Shown here one piece after another: positions 1 through 7,431 of a stretch of 55,626 nt of DNA (position 1 is its first letter; each line of letters begins with the position of its first letter). The stretch is taken from assembly GCA_003482905.1 (NCBI GenBank), contig DMXM01000040.1:1-55626 (forward strand), in the 5' to 3' direction. The position numbers were made by a program, and so were the translations under genes. The notes beneath the pieces were generated by a model. That model ran no database searches. It saw only the letters and a list, made by a program, of their open reading frames with translations, and was not told where the DNA came from. Source of the stretch: Elusimicrobiota bacterium. GTDB lineage: Bacteria > Elusimicrobiota > Elusimicrobia > Elusimicrobiales > UBA9959.

Positions 1-52
1 TAAGAGGCGGAAATTATAGGTTTAATGTATAGGTTAATGTTCGGGGGAGCAT

Positions 53-859
53 ATGCAATTTTCGATGTCTAAAAAAACCTACAAATCCAGACTGGCTTTT
101 TACAAGAACAGGGATCTGATTAAATTTCACCAATTTCTGTCCGGATTATTGAATCTTCATAAGTCAGATAAAGTTCTGGATGTTGGCTGCGGACATGGGC
201 ATACGCTTATGTATATCACACGGCAACTCGGAATACATGGCCGTGCTGTCGGTTTAGATATAGGCGAACCTCTACTGGCGGTGGCTGAAAGGGTGTTGCG
301 AAAGGAGATGTCGGCTGGGAAATTGGAGTTAATTAAGGGCGATGCTTCAAAACGCCTCCCCTTTCCAAATGCCAGTTTTGAAAAGATAGTATCTCATAAT
401 GTAATTGAGTGTGTGCCTGATAAAATACACTTTATAAATGAGTGCTTCAGGATCCTGAAAAGAGGGGGGCTGTTGGTTTTGTCTCATGATGATTTTGATA
501 CACAAATCTATAATTCTTCCTTCCCCGCGCTATCCCGAGAGTTGGTTCATAATTACTGCGATATCAAGCAGAAAGGGATGGAATGTGCGGATGGGATGAT
601 TGGCAGAAAATTACATGGGCTCTTTCGTAGGAGCAAATTTAAAAAGTCTGTGCCTCAAACTTATACGATAACAAATACTAGCTTTAAACCGCTTGAATAT
701 GGGTATGACTCCGCCCAATTTATAGCGTATATTGCCAAGGAATCAGGCAAGATAGATCCCAAAGATATTCAGGAGTGGCTTGCTGATTTGAAGAAAAAAG
801 ACCGTTCCGGAGAATATTTTTACAGCCTGAACACCTACTTGATTTCTGCCGTCAAGTAA
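53..859 (+). CDS. Class I SAM-dependent methyltransferase (Methyltransf_11-like)
   Basis: Predicted soluble methyltransferase of 268 aa; substrate unknown. Seen: SAM-binding motif I VLDVGCGHG at residues 41-49, an acidic motif II (GLDIGEP) about 25 residues later, a motif IV-like stretch (FEKIVSHNVIE) and a post-motif IV segment LKRGGLLVLSHDD, the usual order for Rossmann-fold methyltransferases. The C-terminal third matches nothing I recognise. GGGGGAG lies only 3 bases before ATG 53; a second ATG at 65 would have 15-base spacing, so the exact start is open. Base use differs sharply from the rest of the window: line 121-180 is 19/60 G+C, while ordinary genes here run near 60 percent. That suggests acquired DNA (inference). 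The gene 5' of it is outside the window. Confidence 0.85.
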   Translation: MQFSMSKKTYKSRLAFYKNRDLIKFHQFLSGLLNLHKSDKVLDVGCGHGHTLMYITRQLGIHGRAVGLDIGEPLLAVAERVLRKEMSAGKLELIKGDASKRLPFPNASFEKIVSHNVIECVPDKIHFINECFRILKRGGLLVLSHDDFDTQIYNSSFPALSRELVHNYCDIKQKGMECADGMIGRKLHGLFRRSKFKKSVPQTYTITNTSFKPLEYGYDSAQFIAYIAKESGKIDPKDIQEWLADLKKKDRSGEYFYSLNTYLISAVK

Positions 860-890
860 TATTAGGCCACCCGCAGGAAAGGCTTATAAT

Positions 891-918
891 CAGCAGGCAT
901 CACTTTGCTGGATTTTTT
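891..918 (+). terminator. Weak terminator-like hairpin after the methyltransferase gene
   Basis: CAGCA at 891-895 pairs with TGCTG at 906-910 across a 10-base loop, followed by GATTTTTT. The stem has only five pairs, so this is a weak candidate. The remaining gap up to about 1025 shows nothing else I can name. Confidence 0.3.
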
Positions 919-1025
919 CCCCGAACCGATCCTAAATCCGATCACCATCATTTAACTGATCACTATTTTAAGTCGGGAGGGGGAAATTGCAAACCTGTAA
1001 AGCCCTATTCTCTCGTCGGAGAACG

Positions 1026-1055
1026 TTGCTATTGCCTCCGCACCTGTGCTATAAT
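1026..1055 (+). promoter_or_regulatory. Sigma70-type promoter for the initiator tRNA
   Basis: A consensus -10 box TATAAT lies at 1050-1055, with a TTGCTA -35-like hexamer at 1026-1031 (18-base spacer). The -10 ends only 5 bases before the first base of the mature tRNA at 1061, so the transcript would begin at or within a few bases of the tRNA 5' end. Confidence 0.55.
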
Positions 1056-1060
1056 ACATG

Positions 1061-1170
<110 letters not shown>

Positions 1171-1182
1171 TGTTGCGGGGGA

Positions 1183-1424
1183 GCGGGACATAATATGTCC
1201 CGCGGCAGGATTTGAAAGCCGGACCTGCGAGGGCAGCAGCCCGCAGCAGGGAGGCGGGGTCGCAGGCGCCGAGGAGCGACGGCGACGAGGCGACCTGTGA
1301 CAAAATCCTGCCCCGTCACGGATAAGCCGCATAGCGGCTTTCCGCGACCCCGGCTCAGCGGTTTTGCTTCGCAGAAAACCGCTTCCGCCTTTCGGCCCGG
1401 GCGCGAAGCATAATTATGCTTCGC
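1183..1424. other. Hairpin-rich non-coding gap with an inverted copy of the tRNA T-arm
   Basis: About 240 bases with no credible gene but a chain of palindromes: a 21-base hairpin at 1183-1203 (10-bp arms GCGGGACATA), 10-bp inverted repeats GGCAGGATTT at 1204-1213 and 1303-1312 bounding a GC-rich block, AAGCCGC/GCGGCTT at 1324-1340, AGCGGTTTT/AAAACCGCT at 1358-1384 around a GCTTCGC core, and a perfect 22-base palindrome at 1403-1424. GGCAGGATTTGAA at 1204-1216 is the exact reverse complement of the T-arm of the tRNA just upstream. This could be a structured RNA, a palindromic repeat cluster or the remnant of an insertion at the tRNA; the sequence alone does not decide. Confidence 0.55.
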
Positions 1425-1442
1425 TCTAAAGTCGGGCCTCAC

Positions 1443-1530
1443 AACCAAAAGCCCTTGAATAAATTTCGAGGGCTTTTGCTTTGTTGCGGGGAGCGCGGGC
1501 CTTGAAATTATGCGGGGGCTTTTGCTTTGA
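1443..1530 (+). repeat. Degenerate duplicate copies of the tRNA-fMet tail and terminator
   Basis: AACCAAAAGCCCTTGAAT at 1443-1460 repeats the tRNA CCA end plus terminator stem at 1133-1150. The match continues through the hairpin, with a few changes, to GGGCTTTTGCTTTGTTGCGGGG near 1470-1490. A third, more eroded copy of the right half (GGGCTTTTGCTTTG) ends near 1530. The copies are in direct orientation, about 310 bases apart. They may be old att-like duplications or the tail of a lost second tRNA gene (inference). Confidence 0.6.
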
Positions 1531-1532
1531 TG

Positions 1533-1561
1533 TTAACGTGCTGTTTATTTTTTGGTAAGAT
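1533..1561 (+). promoter_or_regulatory. Candidate promoter of the FKBP gene
   Basis: TTAACG at 1533-1538 and TAAGAT at 1556-1561 are separated by exactly 17 bases in an AT-rich stretch. They lie 27 bases before the ATG of the isomerase gene, which has its own Shine-Dalgarno at 1578-1584. Confidence 0.4.
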
Positions 1562-1588
1562 ATGTCTATCAAATTCGGGAGGAAACAA

Positions 1589-2341
1589 ATGAAAAAGATA
1601 TTCTTCGCTGTTTTAGTACTGGGCGTACCTGCGCTGGCGATAGCCGCCGATATGACGGAAGACCAGAAAACCCTCTACTTCCTGGGCAAAGCTGTCAGCT
1701 CCAAGATCAAACAGTTCGATTTCAGCGCCGAAGAGTCCAAGTACGTTATAATGGGCTTCTCCGAGGCCCTTGCCGGCACCACGTCCAAAGTGGACGACAC
1801 CTATGGCGCCAAGCTCAACGAATACCTGGGCAAAAAACAGGAAGCCATTGTGGCCAAACAGAAAGATTCGGCCAAGCCCTTCCTCGAGAAAATGTCCAAG
1901 GAAACCGGCGCCGAGAAGCTCCCTTCCGGCGTGGTCTACATTCCGGTAAAGGAAGGCACGGGCCTTATGCCCAAGGCCTCCGACATGGTGAAGGTGCATT
2001 ATCACGGCACTTTCCCGGACGGCAAAGTGTTCGACTCCTCCGTGGACCGCGGCACACCCGCCGAGTTCCCGCTTTCCGGCGTGATCCCCTGCTGGACCGA
2101 GGGCGTGCAGAAAATTAAGGTCGGCGGCAAGGCCAAGCTGGTCTGCCCCTCCGACACGGCCTACGGCGACCAGGGCGCAGGCGGCGCCATCCCCGGCGGC
2201 GCTACCCTTGTATTCGACGTAGAGCTGCTGGAGATCCTCAAGGAGCCCGTGGCCTCCGCCCCGGCCAAGACCGAGAAGGCCAAGCCGGCCAAGAAAGCCG
2301 CGGCCAAGGAAACCAAGCCAGCCGCCAAGCCCGTCAATTAA
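1589..2341 (+). CDS. Secreted FKBP-type peptidyl-prolyl cis-trans isomerase (FkpA/Mip-like)
   Basis: Predicted periplasmic or outer-membrane-facing proline isomerase/chaperone, 250 aa. ATG 1589 is chosen over an in-frame ATG at 1562 because GGGAGGAAA sits just upstream and the product then starts with a signal peptide (MKKIFFAVLVLGVPALAIAA). Seen: a helical FKBP_N-like dimerisation region (residues about 20-115) and an FKBP core (about 115-220). The core keeps the pocket residues: HYHG tyrosine, FDSS aspartate, GVIPCW with the floor tryptophan, AYGD tyrosine and LVFDVEL. The last 30 residues are Lys/Ala/Pro-rich, an odd basic tail that could bind polyanions (inference). It stands alone, with its own promoter and terminator. 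Confidence 0.93.
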   Translation: MKKIFFAVLVLGVPALAIAADMTEDQKTLYFLGKAVSSKIKQFDFSAEESKYVIMGFSEALAGTTSKVDDTYGAKLNEYLGKKQEAIVAKQKDSAKPFLEKMSKETGAEKLPSGVVYIPVKEGTGLMPKASDMVKVHYHGTFPDGKVFDSSVDRGTPAEFPLSGVIPCWTEGVQKIKVGGKAKLVCPSDTAYGDQGAGGAIPGGATLVFDVELLEILKEPVASAPAKTEKAKPAKKAAAKETKPAAKPVN

Positions 2342-2372
2342 TCAAGCAAGATATAGGGGCGATAGGCCCCGT

Positions 2373-2406
2373 AAAAAAGCCCCGGAGAGATCCGGGGCTT
2401 TCTTTA
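2373..2406. terminator. Bidirectional terminator between FKBP and P-type ATPase genes
   Basis: AAAGCCCCGGA (2376-2386), loop GAGA, then TCCGGGGCTTT (2391-2401). An A-run lies on the left and TTTCTTTA on the right, so it can stop the plus-strand FKBP transcript and the convergent minus-strand ATPase transcript. Confidence 0.85.
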
Positions 2407-2417
2407 TATTCCGGGCC

Positions 2418-5051
2418 CTATATAAGGCCGCGCCGGCGGGCGAGTTTTTCCGCCTCCACCGCCAGGAACACCACGGTTGAGAGGGCCAAAGCCGCCGCCA
2501 GCTCGCGCGGGGAAAGGGGTACGGTGCGGAAGACGGCATTGAGCCAGGGCGCGTAAATAACCGCCAGTTGCAGGCCCAATGTCAGCGCCACTGAATAGAT
2601 CAGGGGCTTATTAGAGAAGACCCCCATGTGGAAAAGGGACCTTTTCTCGGAGCGTATGGCCAGCGCGTGGCCGAGCTGGCTTAGGCAAAGCACCGTAAAT
2701 ACGATGGTCTGCCAATGCGCCCCCGTCCTTATAGCCCAGGCCTGCGTGGCAAGGCATAGCGCGCCCATAAGCAGGCCCACCCAGACAACGTGCGTTCCCA
2801 GCCCGCCGGCGAAAAGGCTCTCTCCCGGCGGGCGGGGGGGCCTGGCCATTATGTCAGGTTCTTCGGCCTCAGCCGCCAGCGCCAGCCCCGGCAGCCCGTC
2901 CGTTACCAGGTTTATCCAGAGTATCTGTATCGGCAGCAGGGGGATAGGCAGCCCCAGGAAAGGCGCCAGGAAAATGGTCCAGATTTCGCCGGAGTTGCAG
3001 GTTAGCACGTAGCGCACGAACCGTCGGATATTGTCGTAGATCCTGCGGCCTTCGCGCACCGCTTTTACTATGGTGGCGAAGTTGTCGTCGAGCAGTATCA
3101 TGTGGGCGGCTTCCTTAGATACGTCCGTGCCCGTTATCCCCATGGCTACGCCGATGTCCGCCCGCTTGAGCGCCGGGGCGTCGTTAACGCCGTCGCCGGT
3201 CATGGCGGCGAACTGCCCGCGCGCCTGCAGCGCCTTTACGATGCGCAATTTCTGCTCCGGGGCTACCCGGGCGTAAATCCTTATGCTCTCGACCCGCAGC
3301 GCGAAGTCCGCCGGGGAGATCTTTTCCAGTTCCGTCCCGGTCAGCATGGCGCCGATGTCGCCCGGGTCTATCATCCCCAGGCGTTCTGCGATATTGCGCG
3401 CCGTGACCGGGTGGTCGCCTGTTATCATCACCGGCACTATGCCGGCCGAACGACACTCCGCTACCGCGGCTTTGGCCTCTTCCCTGGGCGGGTCGGCTAT
3501 GCCCGCCAGGCCGATAAACACCAGTTCTTTCTCGGCGTCGGCCATGGCTCCGGGGACGGCGTCCCACTGCCTGGCCGCCAGGCCCAGCACGCGCAGGCCC
3601 CTGGCCGCCATCTCCTCGGCCGCGGCGTGCATTTTCTCTTTGCCCTCTGCGGTTACCCCAGCGGAAGTCATTATCCGCGAAGAGTTCTGCAGCAGGCCTT
3701 CCGCCGCGCCCTTGGTAACCGAAAAATAAGCCCCGCCGGTCCAGCCGGCAAGCTGCCCAGGGTGGAAGGTGGTCATGCGTTTGCGCTCAGAATCGAAAGG
3801 CAGTTCGGCCGCGCGCGGAGATGCCGCGTCCAATTTCTGTTTGTCGAGACCGCCCTTTTCCGCCAGGGCGCAAAGAGCGGTCTCGGTGGGGTCGCCCAGC
3901 CAGCCGCCGCCGTTAGGCCGGGAATCGTTATTAAGGGCGAAGCCCGTCAGCAGCCGCGCGTAGAGGTCAGGTTGCGGGGGGGGCTCCCCGGCCTTTATCA
4001 GCGTTCCGTCGAGATATACTTCCTCCACCGTCATCTTATTCTGTGTAAGCGTGCCGGTCTTATCCGAGCAGATGTAAGTTATGGAACCCAGGGTTTCCAC
4101 GGCCAGCAGCTTGCGTATAAGGGCTTTGTGTTTGACCAGCCTGGCCGCGCCCAACGCCAGCGCTATGCTCATTACGGCGGGCAAAGCCTCCGGAATGGCG
4201 GCCACCGCCAGCGATACCGCCGTCAGGAACATAAGAGCGGGAGGTTCGCCGCGCAGCAGCCCGAAAATAAATACTATCGCGCAAATGGCCAGTACGGCCC
4301 AGGCCAGCTTCTTCCCGAAAGAGGTCAGCCGCCTCTGCAGGGGGGTCTGTACCTCTTCCTCCTCCTGCAGCAGGCCGGCTATTTTCCCCAGCTCTGTATC
4401 CATGCCCGTGGCCGTCACCACGCCGTAGCCCCTGCCGTAGGACACGGAAGTGCCGCTGTAGGCAATGTTAAGCCTGTCGCCGAGCGCCAGGTCTTCGCCG
4501 GGTATGGCGCCGGCGTGTTTCTCCACGGAGAGGGATTCCCCGGTGAGGGCCGCCTCCTCCGTTTTAAGCGAGGCGGCCTCTATCAGGCGCAGGTCGGCGG
4601 GCACTACGCTGCCGGCCTCCAGCACTACGATATCCCCGGGCACCAGCGTGCCGGCGGGAACGGACGCGGCCTGCCCGCCCCTCATCACGGAGGCGTTAGG
4701 CGCGGCCATTTTCTTCAGGGCCTCCATGGCTTTCTGGGCGCGGTATTCCTGAATAAAACCCATTACCGCGTTGAGAATGACTATGGCCGCTATTACGCCG
4801 GCGTCCAGTATTTCCCCAATGACGCCTGAAACGGCGGCGGCCGCTATAAGCACCATTATCATGAAATCCCTGAACTGGTCGAGGAACATGGCCAGCGCGC
4901 CGCGCTTCGGTTTTTCTTTAAGGGAGTTGGGGCCGTATTTTTCCAGGCGAAGGGCGGCCTCGGCGGCGGATAAACCGGACATGGAGGAGCCCAACTCGGT
5001 TAAGATCTCCCGGGCTTCTTTTTTATGCCAGTCAACGGACATTAAGGCCAT
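2418..5051 (-). CDS. P2-type cation-transporting ATPase (Ca2+-ATPase-like)
   Basis: Inner-membrane ion pump of 877 aa, full length for bacterial P2A-type pumps. Seen in order: cation ATPase N domain with the GPN motif near residue 40, actuator motif TGES at 170-173, IPEALP in M4 (E289), phosphorylation motif DKTGTLT with D330, TGDGVND near residue 617, and WINLVTDG in M6 near residue 715. The M4 Glu and the M6 Asn, Thr and Asp correspond to residues that hold Ca2+ site II in SERCA; family knowledge then favours Ca2+ export, though Mn2+ is possible. A TATAAT box at 5072-5077 (minus strand) and a GGGGGTGG ribosome site precede ATG 5051; an ATG three codons in is an alternative. Neighbouring TerC suggests a divalent cation theme. 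Confidence 0.93.
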   Translation of the reverse strand: MALMSVDWHKKEAREILTELGSSMSGLSAAEAALRLEKYGPNSLKEKPKRGALAMFLDQFRDFMIMVLIAAAAVSGVIGEILDAGVIAAIVILNAVMGFIQEYRAQKAMEALKKMAAPNASVMRGGQAASVPAGTLVPGDIVVLEAGSVVPADLRLIEAASLKTEEAALTGESLSVEKHAGAIPGEDLALGDRLNIAYSGTSVSYGRGYGVVTATGMDTELGKIAGLLQEEEEVQTPLQRRLTSFGKKLAWAVLAICAIVFIFGLLRGEPPALMFLTAVSLAVAAIPEALPAVMSIALALGAARLVKHKALIRKLLAVETLGSITYICSDKTGTLTQNKMTVEEVYLDGTLIKAGEPPPQPDLYARLLTGFALNNDSRPNGGGWLGDPTETALCALAEKGGLDKQKLDAASPRAAELPFDSERKRMTTFHPGQLAGWTGGAYFSVTKGAAEGLLQNSSRIMTSAGVTAEGKEKMHAAAEEMAARGLRVLGLAARQWDAVPGAMADAEKELVFIGLAGIADPPREEAKAAVAECRSAGIVPVMITGDHPVTARNIAERLGMIDPGDIGAMLTGTELEKISPADFALRVESIRIYARVAPEQKLRIVKALQARGQFAAMTGDGVNDAPALKRADIGVAMGITGTDVSKEAAHMILLDDNFATIVKAVREGRRIYDNIRRFVRYVLTCNSGEIWTIFLAPFLGLPIPLLPIQILWINLVTDGLPGLALAAEAEEPDIMARPPRPPGESLFAGGLGTHVVWVGLLMGALCLATQAWAIRTGAHWQTIVFTVLCLSQLGHALAIRSEKRSLFHMGVFSNKPLIYSVALTLGLQLAVIYAPWLNAVFRTVPLSPRELAAALALSTVVFLAVEAEKLARRRGLI

Positions 5052-5091
5052 ACAACACCACCCCCTAGGGCATTATATGACTTAGCGCGGC

Positions 5092-5122
5092 AAAAAAAAA
5101 GCCCCGGCTCTCCGGGGCTTTT
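5092..5122 (-). terminator. Intrinsic terminator of the terC-like gene
   Basis: Read on the minus strand: TAAAAGCCCCGG, loop AGAG, CCGGGGC, then a run of nine T (5092-5100). It lies 16 bases past the stop of the terC-like gene and before the ATPase promoter, so the two minus-strand genes are separate units. Confidence 0.88.
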
Positions 5123-5137
5123 ATGGCGGCGCGGGGA

Positions 5138-6121
5138 TTATTTGGCCTTATGCGGTTCCGGCAGGTCCTCATGGTGATGGGGGTGCTGAATGATAACCGA
5201 GAGCAGGATGGACAGCGCCAATATGCCTAGTACCACGCCCAGCGAGAGCAGCGCCGGGATCTTTATGTACCCGGAGATGAGCATCTTTATCCCGACATAA
5301 AACAGGATTATGGAAATGCCGGCCTTGAGGTAGCGGAACAGGTCCATAATGGAGGCCAGCAGGAAGTACAGCGACCGCAGGCCCACCACGGCGAAGACGT
5401 TTGAGGTGTAGACGATGAACTTGTCCGTAGAGATAGCCAGCACGGCCGGGATGGAGTCCACCGCGAAAATAAGGTCCGAGGTCTCCACCACCACGAGCGT
5501 GGCGAAGAGGGGGGTGGCGTGCCAGATATGCCTCTTAACAAAAAAATCTCCGTCCGTGGGCTCTTTGTCTATGGGAATAATCTTTGCCAGCAGTTTTAGT
5601 ACTGGGTTGGCGCCCGGGTCCATGTCGCCTTCCTTCTGCACCATCATCTTTATCGCGGTGATGATCAGTATGCCGCCGAAAACATAGATTAGCCACTCGA
5701 AGGTGTGGATGAGCTTTACGCCGGTGAAGATGAGCACGAGGCGCATGAACACCGCGCCCAGAATGCCCCAGGTGAGGATCTTGGGCTGATACTTCTTGGG
5801 GATGGCGAAATAGGCGAAGATCATGATGAACACGAACATATTGTCCATAGAGAGGGAATACTCTATGACGTAAGCTGTGAAGAACTCCAGCATTTTATTG
5901 AAGCCCAGCATGTAGCCGGTGAGAAAGCCGAACATCGCCGCTATTATGACCCAGAAAGCGCAGAGCAGCATGGCCTCTTTGCGGGTTATCTCGTGGGCGC
6001 GGCCGGCCGAGAGCTTGATGTCCGCGAAGAAAAGCGCGGCGGCGGTGACGATGAAGACGGTCCACATGATATTGATTGGTTCCATATATAAGGGAATTAT
6101 ATAAAAAACCGCGCGGCTCAC
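5138..6121 (-). CDS. TerC/Alx-family integral membrane protein (probable Mn2+ exporter)
   Basis: Polytopic inner-membrane protein of 327 aa, about nine hydrophobic segments. Seen: the family signature with acidic residues inside membrane segments (EYSLSMDNMFVF near residue 88, and VVVETSDLIFAVDSIPAV), and a His-rich tail HPHHHEDLPEPH. E. coli Alx and related TerC proteins are linked to Mn2+ export; that function is transferred by family, not shown here. The GTG at 6121 is preserved as start because AAGGAA lies 6 bases upstream; an ATG at 6085 is the alternative and has no obvious ribosome site. It is divergent from the P-loop gene, sharing a 68-base intergenic region, so no yybP-ykoY riboswitch fits. 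Confidence 0.9.
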   Translation of the reverse strand: MSRAVFYIIPLYMEPINIMWTVFIVTAAALFFADIKLSAGRAHEITRKEAMLLCAFWVIIAAMFGFLTGYMLGFNKMLEFFTAYVIEYSLSMDNMFVFIMIFAYFAIPKKYQPKILTWGILGAVFMRLVLIFTGVKLIHTFEWLIYVFGGILIITAIKMMVQKEGDMDPGANPVLKLLAKIIPIDKEPTDGDFFVKRHIWHATPLFATLVVVETSDLIFAVDSIPAVLAISTDKFIVYTSNVFAVVGLRSLYFLLASIMDLFRYLKAGISIILFYVGIKMLISGYIKIPALLSLGVVLGILALSILLSVIIQHPHHHEDLPEPHKAK

Positions 6122-6189
6122 GTTTTATTCCTTGAATCCGCCGCGGATATTGTTTAAAATTTAACCATTACATCTGTCAGGAGGAAACA

Positions 6190-7173
6190 ATGAGCGACAC
6201 ATTCGATATAGTACTGCTGCTGGCCCTGCCGGCCTCCGGCAAGTCAGAGGTGCGGCGGTTCCTTGCCAACGTAGAGCCCGAGAGGCTCAAGACCGATTTT
6301 CACATAGGCGCGAACCTCCAGCTGGACGACTTCCCCTACGTGCACATGATGCGCCGCGCCGACGACGAACTGGCGAAGCTCGGAAAAGCCCGCCTGTTCT
6401 TCAAGTCCGGCGACAGGCCTTTCCAGGACACCAAAGACTGGGGCACGCTGATACACCTGCTTAACGAGGACTACCGCGACCTGATGGGCAAGAACGTGGT
6501 GAAGACCGATTCCGCCGCCGATCTCCTTATGCGCCGCATAGACAAAGCCGGCGAAAAGGCGAAGATCCCCCCGCGCCTGGCGAACCTGGATAAGGACACC
6601 TGGGCCAAGGTGGCCAAAGAACTTGAGAAGGAAGCCCGCGCCATGCTCGACGAGAAGCACGCCGCCTATCCCGCCTCTTTCGAGGGCAAAACCATCGTTA
6701 TCGAGGCCGCGCGCGGCGGCCCCGCCGGCTCCGCCTATCCGCTTCCGGCCCCGCTGGGCTACCAGTACTCCCTGGGCGAAATGGACCCGGAGATACTCAA
6801 ACGCGCCGTGATCCTCTACGTGTGGGTGACCCCCGAGGAATCCCGCCGCAAGAACACCGCCCGCACCAACCCCAACGACCCCGGCTCCATCCTGCACCAC
6901 GGCGTGCCGATGGAAGTGATGATGAACGACTACGGCTGCGACGACATGGACTACTTGGAAAAGAATTCCGAAGTGCCCGGGACCATAACCGTTACGGCGC
7001 AGGGGAACAAGTTCCATATCCCGATAGGCCGCTTCGACAACCGCGTGGACAAGACGTCTTTCCTGCGCGTGGAAAAGAAGGACTGGGACCCCAAAATGGT
7101 CGCCGACGTCACCAACGGCATAAAGGGCGCCACGGACAAACTGTACTCGATGCTCACCGCAGCTAAAAAGTAG
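6190..7173 (+). CDS. Uncharacterised P-loop protein (possible small-molecule or nucleotide kinase)
   Basis: Soluble protein of 327 aa that I do not recognise as a named family. Seen: an N-terminal beta-strand followed by a Walker A-like loop LALPASGKSEV at residues 11-21, then an acidic segment LQLDDFPYVHMMRR that could be the kinase-style second motif. A later stretch, AVILYVWVTPEESRRKNTAR, resembles the strand-plus-arginine helix lid of P-loop kinases. The central region (about 105-155) is charged and helical. AGGAGGAAAC gives a strong ribosome site before ATG 6190. It forms a single-gene unit followed by a strong hairpin. Phosphotransfer is inference from the loop only. Confidence 0.8.
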   Translation: MSDTFDIVLLLALPASGKSEVRRFLANVEPERLKTDFHIGANLQLDDFPYVHMMRRADDELAKLGKARLFFKSGDRPFQDTKDWGTLIHLLNEDYRDLMGKNVVKTDSAADLLMRRIDKAGEKAKIPPRLANLDKDTWAKVAKELEKEARAMLDEKHAAYPASFEGKTIVIEAARGGPAGSAYPLPAPLGYQYSLGEMDPEILKRAVILYVWVTPEESRRKNTARTNPNDPGSILHHGVPMEVMMNDYGCDDMDYLEKNSEVPGTITVTAQGNKFHIPIGRFDNRVDKTSFLRVEKKDWDPKMVADVTNGIKGATDKLYSMLTAAKK

Positions 7174-7189
7174 ACGGCGTTCCTGACCG

Positions 7190-7228
7190 GCGCGGCCGCG
7201 GGCCTCAGACCCCGCGGCCGCGCTATTT
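7190..7228 (+). terminator. GC-rich hairpin after the P-loop gene
   Basis: GCGCGGCCGCGGG (7190-7202) pairs perfectly with CCCGCGGCCGCGC (7211-7223) across an 8-base loop, then TATTT. The stem is very strong but the T-tract is short, so it could be a terminator or an mRNA 3' stabiliser. Confidence 0.6.
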
Positions 7229-7293
7229 CCGGCCCGCTGGCCCGGCAGGCGCGCGGATCTTTTTTTGAGATACGCACTTTTAATTTCGCGCGT

Positions 7294-7299
7294 TATAAT
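7294..7299 (+). promoter_or_regulatory. -10 box of tRNA-Thr
   Basis: A consensus TATAAT in an AT-rich stretch, 16 bases before the mature tRNA 5' end. No -35 hexamer at the usual 16-18 base spacing is convincing. Confidence 0.5.
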
Positions 7300-7315
7300 A
7301 TAAAATATGGGTGTT

Positions 7316-7388
7316 GCCGAGGTAGCTCAACTGGTAGAGCGTTCGCTTCGTAAGCGACAGGTTGTGGGTTCAAGTCCCATCCTCGGCT
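7316..7388 (+). tRNA. tRNA-Thr (CGT anticodon)
   Basis: A 73-base cloverleaf. Acceptor GCCGAGG pairs with CCTCGGC, the D-arm is GCTC/GAGC, the anticodon loop is TTCGTAA with anticodon CGT reading ACG, and the T-arm is GTGGG/CCCAT with loop TTCAAGT. The anticodon stem TTCGC/GCGAC has a mismatch at its outer pair. Position 73 is T and CCA is not encoded, unlike the fMet gene in this window, so the end must be added by the CCA enzyme. Confidence 0.88.
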
Positions 7389-7431
7389 AAAATTTCAGGT
7401 TTTAACCAATAAACTAAAACCAAATCCCACA

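Noticed and set aside
3102..4829. A 575-aa plus-strand open frame
   Set aside because: Antisense to the P-type ATPase gene, which has every catalytic motif; the plus reading has none.
7190..7223. NotI-like palindrome considered as a repeat element
   Set aside because: Single copy in the window and placed directly after a gene, so a terminator-like hairpin is the simpler reading.
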